64,000 nt of DNA, taken from assembly GCF_963924675.1 (NCBI RefSeq), contig NC_089222.1, positions 4,470,501-4,534,500 on the forward strand, in the 5' to 3' direction. This DNA comes from Phocoena phocoena (lineage: Eukaryota; Chordata; Mammalia; Artiodactyla; Phocoenidae). The position numbers and the translations under genes are program-made. Below are positions 12,181 to 27,429 of this stretch, piece after piece (within the stretch, counting starts at the first letter, position 1; each line of letters opens with the position of its first letter). The notes under the pieces were generated by a model. It ran no database searches. It had not been told where the DNA came from and saw nothing but the letters and a program-made list of their open reading frames with translations.

Positions 12181-12384
12181 TGGGCTTCCCTGGTGGCGCA
12201 GTGGTTGAGAGTCCGCCTGCCGATGCAGGGGACACGGGTTCGTGCCCCGGTCCGGGAAGATCCCACATGCCGCGGAGCGGCTGGGCCCGTGAGCCACGGC
12301 CGCTGAGCCTGTGCGTCCGGAGCCTGTGCTCCGCAATGGGAGAGGCCACAGCAGTGAGAGGCCCGCGTACCACGGAAAAAAAAA
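12181..12384 (+). mobile_element. CHR-type SINE with perfect target-site duplication
   Basis: This is a complete copy with a short A tail. The 14-bp sequence aagaaaagggctgc occurs at 12167-12180 and again at 12385-12398, an undamaged TSD indicating a relatively young insertion. The three overlapping long frames on the minus strand (12119-12582) are translations of this SINE. Confidence 0.95.
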
Positions 12385-12689
12385 AAGAAAAGGGCTGCCA
12401 CTGGGGCAGCACAAGGAGAAACGGAAGCACCCAACCTGGACGCGGGCTGGGGGTGGGTGGGAAGGCATCTCGGAGACTTTCTCCCTTGTGATTTGGACAC
12501 TGCCCTGTCCCAGTACTGACCTCATTATATGCAGATGATCTGTTATTGTCTGTTTCCCCCAAAACACTGAGAGCTGCCCCAAGAATTAAGACTTAGTCAT
12601 CTTCAGATCCTTGGCATGTTGTTGCCTGGCACATAGCACCCCCACATATATGTTTATCGAACGGAACCGTCCTCTTTTATCTCCTCGTT

Positions 12690-13330
12690 TCTTTGTTTCT
12701 TTAGTAAGAGCTTTATGGGGACATATTTCACATACTATAAAATTCACACATTTAAAGTGCACAAAATAGGTTCATTCAAAGCAATGGTTTTTCACTCAGT
12801 GGTTTTCAATATATTCCCAGAGTTGTACAACCTTCAGCACTATGAAATTCCAGAACATTTTCATTACCTTGAAAAGAAACTCTGTACCCTTTAGTGGTCA
12901 TCCCCCATTCTCCCCTCCCTCCAGGCCTTGGCAACCACTAATCTAATTTCTGTCTCTAGGAATATGCCTATTCTAGATATTTCACACAAATGCAAGTATC
13001 TAGCTTCTTTCACTGCATGTTTTCAAGGTTCACCCTTGTTGTACCATGGAACAGTACTTCTTTCCTTTTCCTGGCTGAATAATACTCCATTGTACAAATA
13101 TACCACATTCTGTTTATCCATTCATGATTTGATGGACATTTCAGTTGTTTCTACATTTTGAATTTTATGAATAATGCTGCGTTGAACCTTCATGTATGAG
13201 TTTTTGTATGGATACATGTTTTCACCTCTCTTGGGCATATACCTCAGAGTGGAATTGCTGGGTTGTATGTCACTTTGTGTTTAACCTTTTGAGGAACTGC
13301 CAGTGTTGTCTGGTTGTGCTATCATAATAT
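12690..13330 (-). mobile_element. Ancient L1 fragment, antisense
   Basis: Phrases such as taaaattcacacatttaaag, aatactccattgtac, tgtttatccattcatg, gaataatgctgcgttgaac and gtggaattgctgggttgtat are the reverse complement of the L1 ORF2 end and 3' UTR. It is diverged and 5' truncated. Confidence 0.85.
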
Positions 13331-13424
13331 CACAAGTTTGCAGAATCTTTTTCTTTAGATGGCCTTATTCATTCTACCTGAAGTTAACTGTCTATTTTTA
13401 GAAAAAGACCAACATAACTTATAC

Positions 13425-13505
13425 TGGAGGGCTGGAAGTCAGGAGATCTGGATTTTAGTCTCTGCTGTTAATTTCTAGTGTGAGCCTGAGGACGGCCAAA
13501 CCTCT
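13425..13505 (+). repeat. MIR-like fragment
   Basis: The phrase ggaagtcaggagatctggat followed by agtgtgagcctgagg matches the core of mammalian-wide interspersed repeats. The match is short and diverged. Confidence 0.45.
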
Positions 13506-13711
13506 GAAGGCCTGTTCACCTCAACACTACCTGCTCTTCCAGGACCTTTCCAGCTATAAAGTTTTCTGAATTTATTGCATGCTGCCTTGGTTCCAAAGTA
13601 GATCAAGTCCCCTAAGAACAAGTTCAGAAATAAGCCTTTCGAAAGAGGCTGTGTTATCCAGAGCACCCCAGGTGTCTCAAATCCCAGCCTCTCTGGATCT
13701 CTCCATATAAG

Positions 13712-13870
13712 CCCAGGCCCAGGGATTCTCAATTCTAGATGTACATTAGAATCACCCAGAGAGCTTTTAGGAAATTCAATGCCTATGTTTCCACACCCTA
13801 AAGCCATTGAAATAAGATTCTCTGAGGGGATTGGTCTCTCAGATTCAGTATTTTTAAACAGTTGATTCTA
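13712..13870 (+). mobile_element. MER5A-like DNA transposon fragment
   Basis: The phrase gggattctcaattctagatg, then acattagaatcacccagaga and a later cagattcagtatttttaaac, follow the MER5A non-autonomous hAT pattern. Confidence 0.55.
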
Positions 13871-14325
13871 AAATTCAATAATTTTAAACAGGGTGATTCT
13901 CAGGTCTAATCATGAATCTATTGTTAGGAAGAAGAAAAGAAACTGTTTCCCCAGTTCAGTAATCTAAGTTAGTGATTGGGGTGTGAAAACGGGTACAAAT
14001 CCTTTCAGGAGCAAAGAACAGGTTGCTCTTGAAAGATCTTATATTTTCTTCTTAATAATTACCCATAATGTTATGCATAACAAAAATGATAAATCCACTT
14101 ATAAATAAATTTTTTTTAAAAATCCAGGCCTCTCTGCCACATCCATGGGCTGCAGGAGCCTCCGGGCCTGTTCCCACCTGCACAGCAAGAGTGAGCAGAC
14201 CTGTTTCTAAGGCATTCCGAAATCCCGGGCCTGTTAACTCTGTAAATGTGAACTGAGGTCCTGGGGAAATATAAGATACTGAGCAAGTGCATTAGGTCAC
14301 TTTTTTAAATGTTTTCTTCTTCAAT

Positions 14326-15424
<1,099 letters not shown>

Positions 15425-15560
15425 AATGTTTTATTTACCTTCCGTATTTTAAACTAAATTATCAGAAGATATGAACCGTAGAGCAAAAATCGTATTGTTT
15501 ATAAAACAAGTCCGTCTTTCCCCCTCCGTCACCCACCTCACTCCCTCCTCTCCTTTCCTC
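15425..15560 (+). repeat. Diverged direct repeat, copy B (downstream of zinc finger 1 exon)
   Basis: The sequence attttaaactaaattatcag, aagatatgaaccgtagagc, ataaaacaagtccg aligns collinearly with 14326-14450, including the following pyrimidine/C-rich flank. The copies start about 1.1 kb apart. Confidence 0.6.
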
Positions 15561-15779
15561 CCTCCTACTACCCTCTTTTCTCCTAACCTTTGACCTTACA
15601 CCACCAAAATCAACACGTTAGGTCGGTTTCATACTAACCTGTCTCATTTCCCCGGTGGAAGATTTTCCATGCAAACTCCCTACTTTTTGTGCACGAAATG
15701 AGGAAACATGTAGCCTACTGATGTGTTGAGATGATCTATCCATTGAAAAGAGGTCATTTTTAAGACCTCAAGGCGAGAC

Positions 15780-16400
15780 TTATTTTGGAATGGGATGTAA
15801 TATGTTCTCATTCATCCAGGCCCCTTTGATATAGAACTTGTCACCTTTTAACAGAGACTGAGCTAAAGGTTGCTATTACGTCTGTGGAAGTAATGTCTTA
15901 AGGAGTTTAATGGCATTAATTACAAATAAGTTGCAGCTGTTTATTAACTGGGACACTTGCAGACTCTGTCTCTTGAAAGCCCAATTCTATCGGCTTGCTT
16001 TGAAAGGAATAAAACTACATGAGTTTAGATACTTTCTCTCATTCCAAAAGCTCGCTAATTCAAATGGGTCTTTCTTCTAAATTAGCCCCAATTCATAAGG
16101 CTTTTACCTACCTGATTATGCAGCGCTGAGATTCTCTCAAATCAGTTTTTAATGACAAATTTTGAATTCTGGGGGAGACTCTAATGACAATTCCATTTAT
16201 TACTCAACTCCCACAGTGACTCTAAAGGCCAAACGTGCCTCACAGAGGACTTAATGATCGTTAGCGATTGACTTAAACAAAGGAGAGCCAAGCCTGTTAA
16301 CCTATTAATACGTGTCTCTGACTCACGTATGTCTTCACGGTGATCAAGAAATCCACTGCCCTCTTCTCCCAAGATCACAGGATGCTTGGGGCCTGATTCA
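15780..16400 (+). promoter_or_regulatory. Candidate conserved noncoding element
   Basis: This repeat-free block is rich in homeodomain-type cores (attaattac, ctaattc, taatgac, tttaatgac, taatgatcg) plus CAGCTG and TTAAC motifs. It has few simple repeats and no open frame of note. That texture is typical of developmental enhancers. It is offered only as a candidate, because conservation cannot be tested here. Confidence 0.3.
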
Positions 16401-18450
16401 ACTGAGGTTTACTTAAAAGAATCAATCACGTAGCAGAAAGCTAGATTTCTCAGCCCTGGTGCCTTTGTCTCGGATCAGAATCCTGTTTCCGGGATAGCCC
16501 CAGTCATAAAATCAGAAAGTCTTCCTAGGGCGGTTACACAGATCATTTAATGCAAGGACAGAGTGTCTTGGAAAAAGACAAAAGAGGTGGTCAAATGAAA
16601 CACAGTTTTGAAAAATGGCCAAAGATGAAAAATGTCGTGCTTCACATCTTGTTTACTCAAGCCTGTAATTTGCAAGTATTTCTACCCCATACTCGTAGCG
16701 TGTAGAGGGAGAATCTTTTTTGCCTGTTTCTGCCCTGAAGACAGTGGAAGTCTTTTGGAGATGTTTTGTCTGTTGTGATGGGCCAGTTTTCATGCATCTT
16801 TTGTAGAAAGAATGTTGATACTGCCCCGAGTAAATCACTTTTTAAAGAGAGACTCGAAGCTTTTTTAACAGTTGCCCGAATATTGAACTAGGAGGGTGAC
16901 AGTTCCTTGGAGCACTGATGAGTGCATCATTTTGGACCACTAAGGAATGGATCCAGTTCTTCTCCAAATGCAGAAAAACGAGTCTGAGGTCGATTTATAA
17001 AGCAAAACCTCCGCTCACCCACAAATCATCGATGAAAGATATGTTCTTATTCAGTGCCTGGGACATCTCTTTTGTCAGCTCACTGCTAAAAAGAGCTTTT
17101 TATAAGTAGATTCTGTTAAGTATTTGCTATCCAAGTTCACATCCAAAAATTAATTTTTGTCCCTTTTTAAAATGAAGGGACCTACCATCTTTAACATTTA
17201 CTCAAATAAAGTGGTCCCTTCATGTGGGAAAATATGCTTTTAGCATAGCTTAGGGAAGGCCAACATCTTAAAAGGGATTTGGTCCATGAAGTGTCCGAGA
17301 AGAGTCAGCAAGGTAAGCCACAGAAAAGATGGCACTGTGAATAGCAAAGCCTGCTACCTCAACATTTTTTCCAAATAAGCCAAGTATAAGTTATTTCATT
17401 CATTCCTTGTAAAAGCTCAGAGTAGCCTTTTTGGAGAAATGAACGTGACCTCTGCATCTGGTATATCACCTGTTCCCACCTTCCTGTTGTCTTACTCCCC
17501 AGTAGGCTCCCGCCACCCAGAACACAAGCCAGCGTGAGCAGATGGGGGAGAAAAGGTCTCCCAACTCCACAGTAATGATTTCCCATCTTCAGAGCAGCAG
17601 TCAGCACGCTCGCTGGAGGCCCCGGACTTAGGTCGCTTTGCATCCTCCAGAAAGAGGGTGCTAGACAGTACCCCCTCCTCCCTGTCTGTGACATATGTCT
17701 CCTTGCTAGAATCTCTGAGTTTTTTCTGTCTTTCAAGCAAGTGTAACCCTTGAAGGGTGGATTGGAGGGAGGGGGAGGGGGTAGAGGAGCGGGGACAGCT
17801 TGTTTTTCGTTCTGTGCGGGCCCTGACATCCAAGCTTTGGCAGGACCGCCCACCTTGAACACCCGGGAAACACGTGTCAGCAGCTGCCCCGTGTGTGCTT
17901 TAGGGAACCTTAGGACAGTTCATCGATGTCATTCAGACTAATGGACTCAGTGTTTAAGGATGCAAAGCCAAATACAATATGACAGTTCTTCTGTTAGGAA
18001 TTGGGCAATAGTAACATCAGGGGGTGGCAAACATGCCCCGAAACCAAGTCCGTGAGTTTCAGTTAGTGCTGTCATTTTTCCATTTTATTCCGCTATGCCC
18101 AGTAGAAAATCCTACCTTGGACCTTTTCATTACAAGGAAGAGCTCCTGTGTCTGAGTGAGGAATATGCAAGTGGTATAAGTGCATAAAGCCAGGGCAAGT
18201 TAAATGGGATAATTACAATTTGGGTTAGCCTGGATGAACTGGCATTTCCATCCAATTTATGCAACAAAGTTGGAGGTCCCTTTAAGGTTTAGTGGACAAC
18301 ATCCTTCAAAATTTGTTGTGCCTTGCTATTCTACTAAACCATAAAACGATGTGGTTATTTTGAGGGGTGGGTGAGAGGGGACTGTTTATAATATGTTCAT
18401 CTAAAACGTTTAAATAATACAGTAAAATTGGACTCAATCTATATCATGTA
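16401..18450 (+). other. THRB intron, unique
   Basis: No exon, RNA gene or confident transposon is visible. A G-rich stretch lies at 17755-17800. The 167-residue minus-strand frame at 17359-17862 has no domain and no conserved context. Confidence 0.4.
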
Positions 18451-18454
18451 AGCC

Positions 18455-18640
18455 AACTCCTGGGCCCCAGGCCGAGTTCCAGCATGTACTTGCCATGTGA
18501 TTTGGGGCAAGTGATTTAACCTGTCTAAGGCTTAGCTTTCTAATCCCCACAGTGGAGATATTAAGCATACTGACCTCAGAAGGCTGTGGGAGAGACAGAG
18601 GCCCTGGCACTTGTCTGCAGCACTTTGCAATGCGCCCCTC
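18455..18640 (+). repeat. MIR SINE fragment
   Basis: The phrases gttccagcatgtacttgcca, tgtgatttggggcaagtgat, ttaacctgtctaaggc and ccctggcac follow the MIR core and 3' end in sense orientation. Confidence 0.65.
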
Positions 18641-19447
18641 ACGATACATGCTTTCTGCAGTTATAAATTCCTACCAGACCTGAGTATCATGTCCAGAAAT
18701 GTTCTCATATGACACAGCCTTGAGGATGTTATGTAAGTCACCAAAGCCTGTATTCTCAGGTGGCCCTCTCCCATGCCTTGAGAGAAGAAGAAACATTGAA
18801 CTTTAGGGCGCATGTCTACAGATATTGGAGAAAAAGGGTGCTAGGAAAGGAAAACTCCAGGGCCATGAGCTATGGGAAAAATTTGATAAAGAACTTGGAA
18901 TTTTCTCCTCCCCAAGGACTGTTGTTTCAAGGGCTCTCTGAGCTGGTCATGGGCATCTCAAGAGTCGAAAACCAGAATTAAACCAAATCTCTATAGACAA
19001 TTAATGCATCCCTTTAAATAATAAATGATTAAATTAATTAATTAATAAAGCATCACAAGTATCCAGCTCTTATTTCTCCGGTATAACGTGTAGCAAACCT
19101 CTTCAGAGCTTCATTTAGCAACACAATTATGGCATGAAATAATATAATTTATTTATATGACTCATCGTTTAGAAGACATAAACGTGAACATGAGATTTTC
19201 CCATTAGCCTTGAGGAAATGCCAAAAAGATAAGAAGAGACTCTGTAGCCTCTGACATCTCCCTCAGATTTAGAATTATTTAGATTCACTTTGGGCCAACT
19301 GCCCTATATTTGAATAGGTCGAGCTAAAGGCCCGTACAGAGGTAAGGTCTAAAACCATCCATCACAGTCAGGAAGATACAAAATACTGGAGTCACTTATT
19401 TCTCGAAAATATGAAATGGTTGTCCTGGGTCTTTCTTTTTCATGTAG
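18641..19447 (+). other. THRB intron before zinc finger 2, unique and AT-rich
   Basis: There is an AT-rich patch with ttaattaattaataaag near 19030-19048. The rest is unremarkable unique sequence leading to the acceptor at 19446-19447. Confidence 0.4.
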
Positions 19448-20844
<1,397 letters not shown>

Positions 20845-21030
20845 ATAGCAAGAGCTCAGGTTTTATAATCAGAAAAGCTGTTGGAGTCCCAGGCCTGCCA
20901 CTTACTAGCTGTGTGCCCATCAGACTTAACTTCCGGTTTCCTTGTGTGAAGGTATCGCCAGCCCCACAGGTGGTTTTCAGGAGTAAATTAGATAACGCAC
21001 ATCCAATGCCAGATCCCTGGCACCAGGGAA
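20845..21030 (+). repeat. MIR SINE fragment
   Basis: The text agagctcaggttttataatc, then gtcccaggcctgccacttac, tagctgtgtgcc and ggtttccttgtgtgaa follows the MIR core in sense orientation. Confidence 0.65.
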
Positions 21031-21299
21031 GCATTTGGGGAGTGAGGTTATGCGTGTAGCGCATTCCTCGTCTCCCTTAAGGAGTGAATCATGATGACGT
21101 CACAGGGCTCACCCATCCACCCACATGTCTAAGTGCTCCCCTGACTCTGATGACCCAATCACATCTCCACGATTGGGGTTTCATTCTTCTGTTTGTGGAT
21201 TTGCCAGGCACCTCTGGTTCTCTTCCTCTGCTCCGTTTGCTTTGTTTTCTTTCCCTACCAGGTCGCGGCTTCCTCAAGAAACGGCCCTAGGACAGTGAT

Positions 21300-21465
21300 A
21301 TTGTAGGACCACAGTCAGGGGTCCTGGGTCTTGCCTTGCCTCTGCCATGAACTTGCTGTGTGACTTTAAGGAAGTCATGATCTCCCTCCTCCTCTGTGAA
21401 GGAGGGCGTTGCACTAGATGAGAGCTGAGGACCCTCCATTGGTAAAACCCTATGACTCTGTAGTA
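21300..21465 (+). repeat. MIR-like fragment
   Basis: It reads tcctgggtcttgccttgcct, tgccatgaacttgctgtgtg, actttaaggaagtcatg, then a gatgagagctgagg-like end, consistent with MIR in sense orientation. Confidence 0.6.
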
Positions 21466-21672
21466 CAAAACCTGAGTCTTTCCATGCCACTGAGGGCTAC
21501 TGAGAGTCTGGTGAAATGGTTTCGTTTTGGAAATTAACCACAGAAATATAGGTTTCTTGTTACCTGCCCTTCTTATTTCCTTTTGCATAAAAGTCGTGGC
21601 TCTACTTCCTGAGCATGTATAGTGCATTATCACACTGATACCCTGCAAAGCAGGTATTATTGATCCGATTTT

Positions 21673-21865
21673 TTTTAAGATTTTTTTTTTGATGTAGATC
21701 ATTTTAAAAGTCTTTATTGAATTTGTTACAATATTGCTTCTGTTTTACGTTTTGGATTTTGGGCCGCGAGGCATGTGGGACCTTAGCTCCCCAACCAGGG
21801 ATGGAACCCGCAACCTCTGCATTGGAAAGAGAAGTCTTAACCACTAGACTGCCAGGGAAATCCCT
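21673..21865 (-). mobile_element. Short CHR-type SINE inserted in a MIR
   Basis: The reverse complement starts gggatttccctggcagtcta and includes the tRNA-like part with the cctctgcattgg region. Flanking copies tgatccgatttt (21661-21672) and tgatcggatttt (21866-21877) are a TSD with one mismatch. The host is an antisense MIR spanning about 21610-22010. Confidence 0.88.
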
Positions 21866-22010
21866 TGATCGGATTTTATATGGGAAGAAATGAAAACTCA
21901 GAGAGCCTCAGTAACCTTCCAAAGGTCACACAGCTAGAATGTGGTAATATAGGGATTCAAACCCGAGTCTTTCTAGATTCCAAAGCCTGGGCTCTTTAAT
22001 CACCTTTGAG
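21866..22010 (-). repeat. MIR fragment (right part, split by SINE)
   Basis: The phrases aactcagagagcctcagtaa, ccaaaggtcacacagctaga and attcaaacccgagtctttc are the reverse complement of the MIR core. The left part is at about 21610-21660. Confidence 0.7.
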
Positions 22011-22519
22011 CGTTGACCAGGTAGCGAGGAATGCAAAGTGAGTGCCTGTGAGACCTGAGCTAGACCCCGCCATACTCCAATCAGCCTTCAGGAAACGAAT
22101 GAAGAGTTAGACTCCTTTTTCCTTTGAGGAAGGGATCGCCAGCCTCTGTTTACTGCTCAAGAACTTTCTGAACCTGCAGTTCTTCTTAGTAGGAGCCATT
22201 TGCGGGGCGGAGGGATGGAACAGAAACCCCAAGAGTGAATTCAGATGATTGGCTAGACAGACACACCTGTGAACCTATAGGTAGGATGGGCTTTACCTGT
22301 CTCTGGTTCATTCTTATCTAGGGCCCCCCCCCACCCCTGTGGGGCTGAGATGCCCAGTGTCCAGCCCCCATCCCCCCACCCCGCCCCCATCTTTGTTCTA
22401 GAAAGCTGGCTAGGCATCCGGAGTTTGGTGCTGGGGCTAGTGGTGGAAGATGGCTGTCGTCCATAGCACTTTGCTGCCAAGGGAGAAATGGCCCAGGGTG
22501 ACCCCCGCAGGCCCCCTGA

Positions 22520-23379
<860 letters not shown>

Positions 23380-23380
<1 letters not shown>

Positions 23381-23525
23381 ACTTCACAACGCTTTGGGGT
23401 AGGTAGGCTGGAATCACTATCCGCGTTTTATAGGTACACAAACCAAGCCTTCAGTGTCTCGCCCGAAGGTCACAATGCCAGAAAGTGGCTGGGCCAGGCC
23501 CAAAGGCCAGCTCACGTCTGTTGTC
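23380..23525 (-). repeat. MIR-like fragment
   Basis: The text atccgcgttttataggtaca, then tcgcccgaaggtcacaatgc and agaaagtggctgggccaggc is a reverse-complement MIR core. Confidence 0.6.
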
Positions 23526-23967
23526 CCCAGTTCCCAGATGGACCACCCGTCCCACCACCAGCTGGTGTTTGGCCGTCTCGGAGACTGACCCAGCTCTTAG
23601 TTTATGACATGAAGCTTTATGAGGACCTCACTCGGTCCCAGCATCGGATATTCTGTGGGTCTGTTTGTATCTCCCGGGTAGGTGAGGGCACTCCTCATCT
23701 GAACGAAGAGATATAGGCTGTCATTGTCTTCACGCCTCAACATCACCACTATAATGGGCTAGCTTTTGGTTTGGCTTGGTTTGGTTGGTTTCATGAAGAC
23801 GGTATAACAACAACCTTAAAGGAAATTTTTGGAAAGGAAACGCTTACCCATAATCCACCTGCCCTCCAATAATTACCTTCATTGTTGTTATCGAGCAGCT
23901 TCTAACACACTTTGTTGATGGCAGCCACTAACAGTTAAGTTAGGAGACACTTGGATGGCCCTGGCCA

Positions 23968-24172
23968 AGTGACAGGTACCAGTGTAAGTGCTTTCCAGAT
24001 ATTAACTCCCTATATCAACCAACCTATGTAGGTAGATGTGGTTAATATCTCCATTTTACAAACGGAGACAAAGAAGTTAAGGAGATTTACCCTCAATCCC
24101 CCAGCTAGTAAGCAGTGGTGATGGACACAGCCCAGCTCCAGGATCCATGCTCTTAACCACCACACTATGCAA
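23968..24172 (-). repeat. MIR fragment
   Basis: It includes gtgtaagtgctttccagata, atctccattttacaaacgga, ccagctagtaagcagtggtg and ccatgctcttaaccaccaca, a long reverse-complement MIR. Confidence 0.75.
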
Positions 24173-24199
24173 CATGGTTGAAACGTGTGGTATCTTTTC

Positions 24200-24720
24200 A
24201 CCAGGGTGACTGCCAATAAATTCTCTCCTCCCTGTCTTCACGGCCCATTCTCTCCCATGGAGAGGCGGAGTGTACTCCTCTCTTCCCTTGAGGCTGGGCT
24301 GGGCTGTGATTCCTTGAAGCAATGGATTTGGGCAGAGCGACTTCTAAGGCTGAGTTATAAGAAGGCTTGCAGTTCCGCACTGGTTATGTTGGAGAGGGGC
24401 GCCATCTGGTCTCTCTGAGGGAAGCCAACTGCCATGTAAAAAAAAGTCCAACAACCTTGAGACCACCATGCTGTGAGGAAGCTCAAGCCAGCCATTTGGA
24501 GAGATTCCCAACCAGCCCAGGCACCAGAAATGTGAGTAAGAAAGCCTGCAGGTGACACCAGACTCTGCTGCCATTTCATGAGGGACCCCAAGTGAGAAGC
24601 ACCCAGCTGAGCCCATCAATCCACAGAACTCGGAGAGAGAGTGAAAATTTGTTGTTTTCAGCCACTAAGTTTTGGGGAGGTTTGTTACACAGCAGTAGAT
24701 AACCAGAATAGAGCCCAGTA
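24200..24720 (+). mobile_element. MLT1-like LTR remnant
   Basis: The 3' part ttgttttcagccactaagtt, ttggggaggtttgttacac and agcagtagataaccagaat is a hallmark of MaLR (MLT1-type) LTRs. The upstream part is diverged and its left boundary is approximate. Confidence 0.6.
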
Positions 24721-24922
24721 AATATCTGTGTCACAAACCATCCAGTTCCATGGGTCCATCCTCAGAAACAGCACAACTAAGCCCTGTGTCTTAGCCACTT
24801 GACACATTTACGCACATCCCCTGCAGCAGGGTGACTCTGACTGAGTATTTATGCTCAGGAGAAAAAGTTCACGCTTTTGAGGGGTGAATTATTCCCGCAA
24901 GGACATTAAGAATCCTTCATTA

Positions 24923-25125
24923 GGGACTTTCCTGGTAGTACAGCTGTTAAGACTTCACCTTCCAAAGCAGGGGGTGCGGGTTCAATCCCTGGTTGGGGAG
25001 CTAAGATCCCACATGCCCCCCGGCCAAAACACCAAAACATAAAACAGAAACAATATTGTAACCAATTCAATGAAGTCTTTAAAAATGGTCCACATCAAAA
25101 AAATCTCTAAGAAACAAAAAAGAAC
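24923..25125 (+). mobile_element. Short CHR-type SINE with tail
   Basis: It starts gggactttcctggtagtaca and has gggttcaatccctggttggg. A 12-bp perfect duplication, aatccttcatta, lies at 24911-24922 and 25126-25137, which defines the insertion including its A-rich tail. Confidence 0.92.
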
Positions 25126-25137
25126 AATCCTTCATTA

Positions 25138-25849
25138 AAGACAGCTTTGCTACATAGTATCCATGTGCTGAACTGGCTTCTGCACATTCAGATTTGCATT
25201 TCTTGTGTGGCCAATACCACTTTTTTTGCTCACAACACTGCTATGTATATTACTTCATTTATTTTTATGTGATGATTGCCCATCTTGTTCTGGAAAAGAA
25301 TTTGAGGAGGCCTATTATGTTAATAATAGTGTGGCAATGTCATAAGGGATTAAAAATTATACGTTGTCATAAAAGCTAGAAGTATTCATTTATCTGGAAT
25401 GGGTAAGTAACTTACTTCCCAAAAGGAGCTTCTTCATCGTTTTTTACCCGAAGACCAGGACTCAAGTCATAAACAGAGGTGGGTGGTTGGACCAGGGTTT
25501 CAAATCGATACGCCTGTGAAAATGAGTCATTGGCAAGTAAGGAACTTTTGCAAAAGCCATGCAGATTTTCACAGTAATTCTAAAGCCACTCTTTAAAACT
25601 ACTTCCAAAAACATTTAAGTCATTCTCCAATCCACTCAAATCTCTGATGGTGCAGAAGTACCGATTCGTGTGTGGTGGCAGTGATGATGAAAAGTAGATG
25701 TGGACTGAGAGGGGGGCAAGAGGCCGGTGGTGGTGAACAAGGGAAAGCAAAGTCTCTCCACCAAGGCAGCTCACATCTGCGCTCCCAGATGTGGAAGACA
25801 CTGGATTGGGGTAAACTCCGTACAGCGACAGTATTGTCTGTTGAACGCT
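25138..25849 (+). other. THRB intron, unique
   Basis: No exon or repeat is recognised. A G-rich patch lies near 25700-25730. Confidence 0.4.
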
Positions 25850-26465
25850 GTGTTGTTTTGACCCGCCAGAGTTCTTGGACTCCCTAATCAATAGAAATTG
25901 ATCAGAGGCCAGATAAGGAATTCAGGCAAGGCTTTCTTGGGGTCCCTGCTGCAGCAGGAGGGAGCAAGAACAAGTAGCAGTTGCCCTTGCTAGCTCCCTG
26001 GGGGGAGGGGGGGGTGAGCTGGTTCCTTATATGTGGGGAGGGGAGGGGCGGGGCCAGGGGTGGGGCCAGAGGGATGTCCTAGGTGGTCTGCCTACCCCTT
26101 GGTGGTGCTGAGTGCCAGGAGCATGCCCCGGCTCTTCAGAAGTGGCAGGTGGGTTTTTTTTGTTTTGGTCTTTTTGTTTCGTCTTGTCCATTATTTGCCC
26201 CAACTGCACATGTACGCAGTTATTTTTAGTCCCTTATAGTTTCTTTGTATTTTCTTGTGGGAGGAGACGTCTGTCCGGGTGCAAGCCCTGCAGCCAAGGG
26301 TCCCAGGTCCCAGGTCCCAGCCTGTCTCCTTATTACTCTGCTCCCTTAGTTCACATGCAAAGGTATGGCTTTGGGTGGATTTTCCACCAGGTGTCAAATG
26401 TGACCATCAGAACCAGGGTGGGCCTGCCCCACTTTTCCCCTGATGACACAAATTCCCAATAACAG
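25850..26465 (+). mobile_element. Possible solo LTR of an endogenous retrovirus
   Basis: The block reads like an LTR. It has aaggaattcaggcaaggctt, a gctgcagcaggagggagc stretch, a G-rich segment with gggcggggccaggg, a T/G-rich downstream region, and an aggtcccaggtccc duplication. There is no gag, pol or env frame beside it. The family is not identified and both boundaries are estimates. Confidence 0.4.
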
Positions 26466-26594
26466 CCTCAGAAAAGGGGCATAAGCAGAAGGGTGATGCA
26501 GGATGGGTGGCTTGACCACGTGTGGTCATAAAACAGGTGCAATCAAGCCAGGAAGGCTTCTGTCACCCAAAATGATTATAATTACATCAGAAGA

Positions 26595-26785
26595 AGGCAG
26601 CGTGGTCTAGTAGTTATGTGCCTAGAAACTGGAACCAGACAGCCTGAGTTTGTTGCTTGCCTCTGTTGCTTTTTAATTATGTGACTTTGGGTAAGTTACT
26701 TCCCATGTCTAAGTCTCGGTTGCCTTTATGCCCTTATCAATGGTGTACAAGTAATAGATAGAAGTGCTTGGCATGTCGTTAACAA
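26595..26785 (+). repeat. MIR SINE fragment
   Basis: It reads cagcgtggtctagtagttat, gaccagacagcctgagtt-like, ttatgtgactttgggtaagt, tacttcccatgtctaagtct, the MIR core in sense orientation. Confidence 0.75.
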
Positions 26786-27429
26786 GCTCCTACGGAGTTA
26801 CAGTGTGCATCATCCCTGCACCACCACCCGTACCATCCTGTCCCTGCTTTCCCCAGGAAAAGGCCCAAGGCCCAGGGACCTCTCATCACCATTTGTTCCC
26901 CATCACAAAGGTGCGGGGAGACACACTGTGATCACTCAGAGGAAGAGGAGAGTCCCGTCTGGCCCCATCCCCTCTGCATGTGCCAGAGACCCCAGCCAAG
27001 AAGCCCTCAGCTCTGAGACAGCCACCTGCAAAGGGGTCAGCTGGTGGCACTTCCTACTCACCTTGAACAATTCTGATGCAACAGTCAAAGCACAAAGCCC
27101 CAGTTCGTCTCGATTTGTGTCATACCGGCTACCTCTAGTGCTGAGCTAGGGTTGAAGCCCACACCTGCACACACCCTTGAATCTCTCCTTCTACAGGTCC
27201 CCCCCTCCACTGCCCCAGAGGATACGTGCTGGATTCCTTATTGACCTTCACTCCGTCTCCAGCCCATCAGAAACCCCTGCCCTGGGCTCCCTAGGTATGT
27301 CCCCAAGTCCCACTTTTCTCCATCTCTCCTGCTGCCCCTGTGGTCCAGCCCACTTTGTCTCCTGCCCAAACCACTGCTGCTGTTCTCCCACCTCTTCCTC
27401 GGCAACCACATCCCTTCTCCACATAGAAC
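26786..27429 (+). other. THRB intron, C-rich unique sequence
   Basis: Open frames on both strands (26805-27149 and 27177-27511) overlap without codon structure. Nothing is recognised. Confidence 0.35.

Noticed and set aside
12119..12582. Three long minus-strand frames with Ser/Ala/Arg-rich text
   Set aside because: They are translations of the CHR SINE at 12181-12384. The same peptide text recurs at 5404-5693, 10272-10571 and 49090-49353, the other SINE copies.
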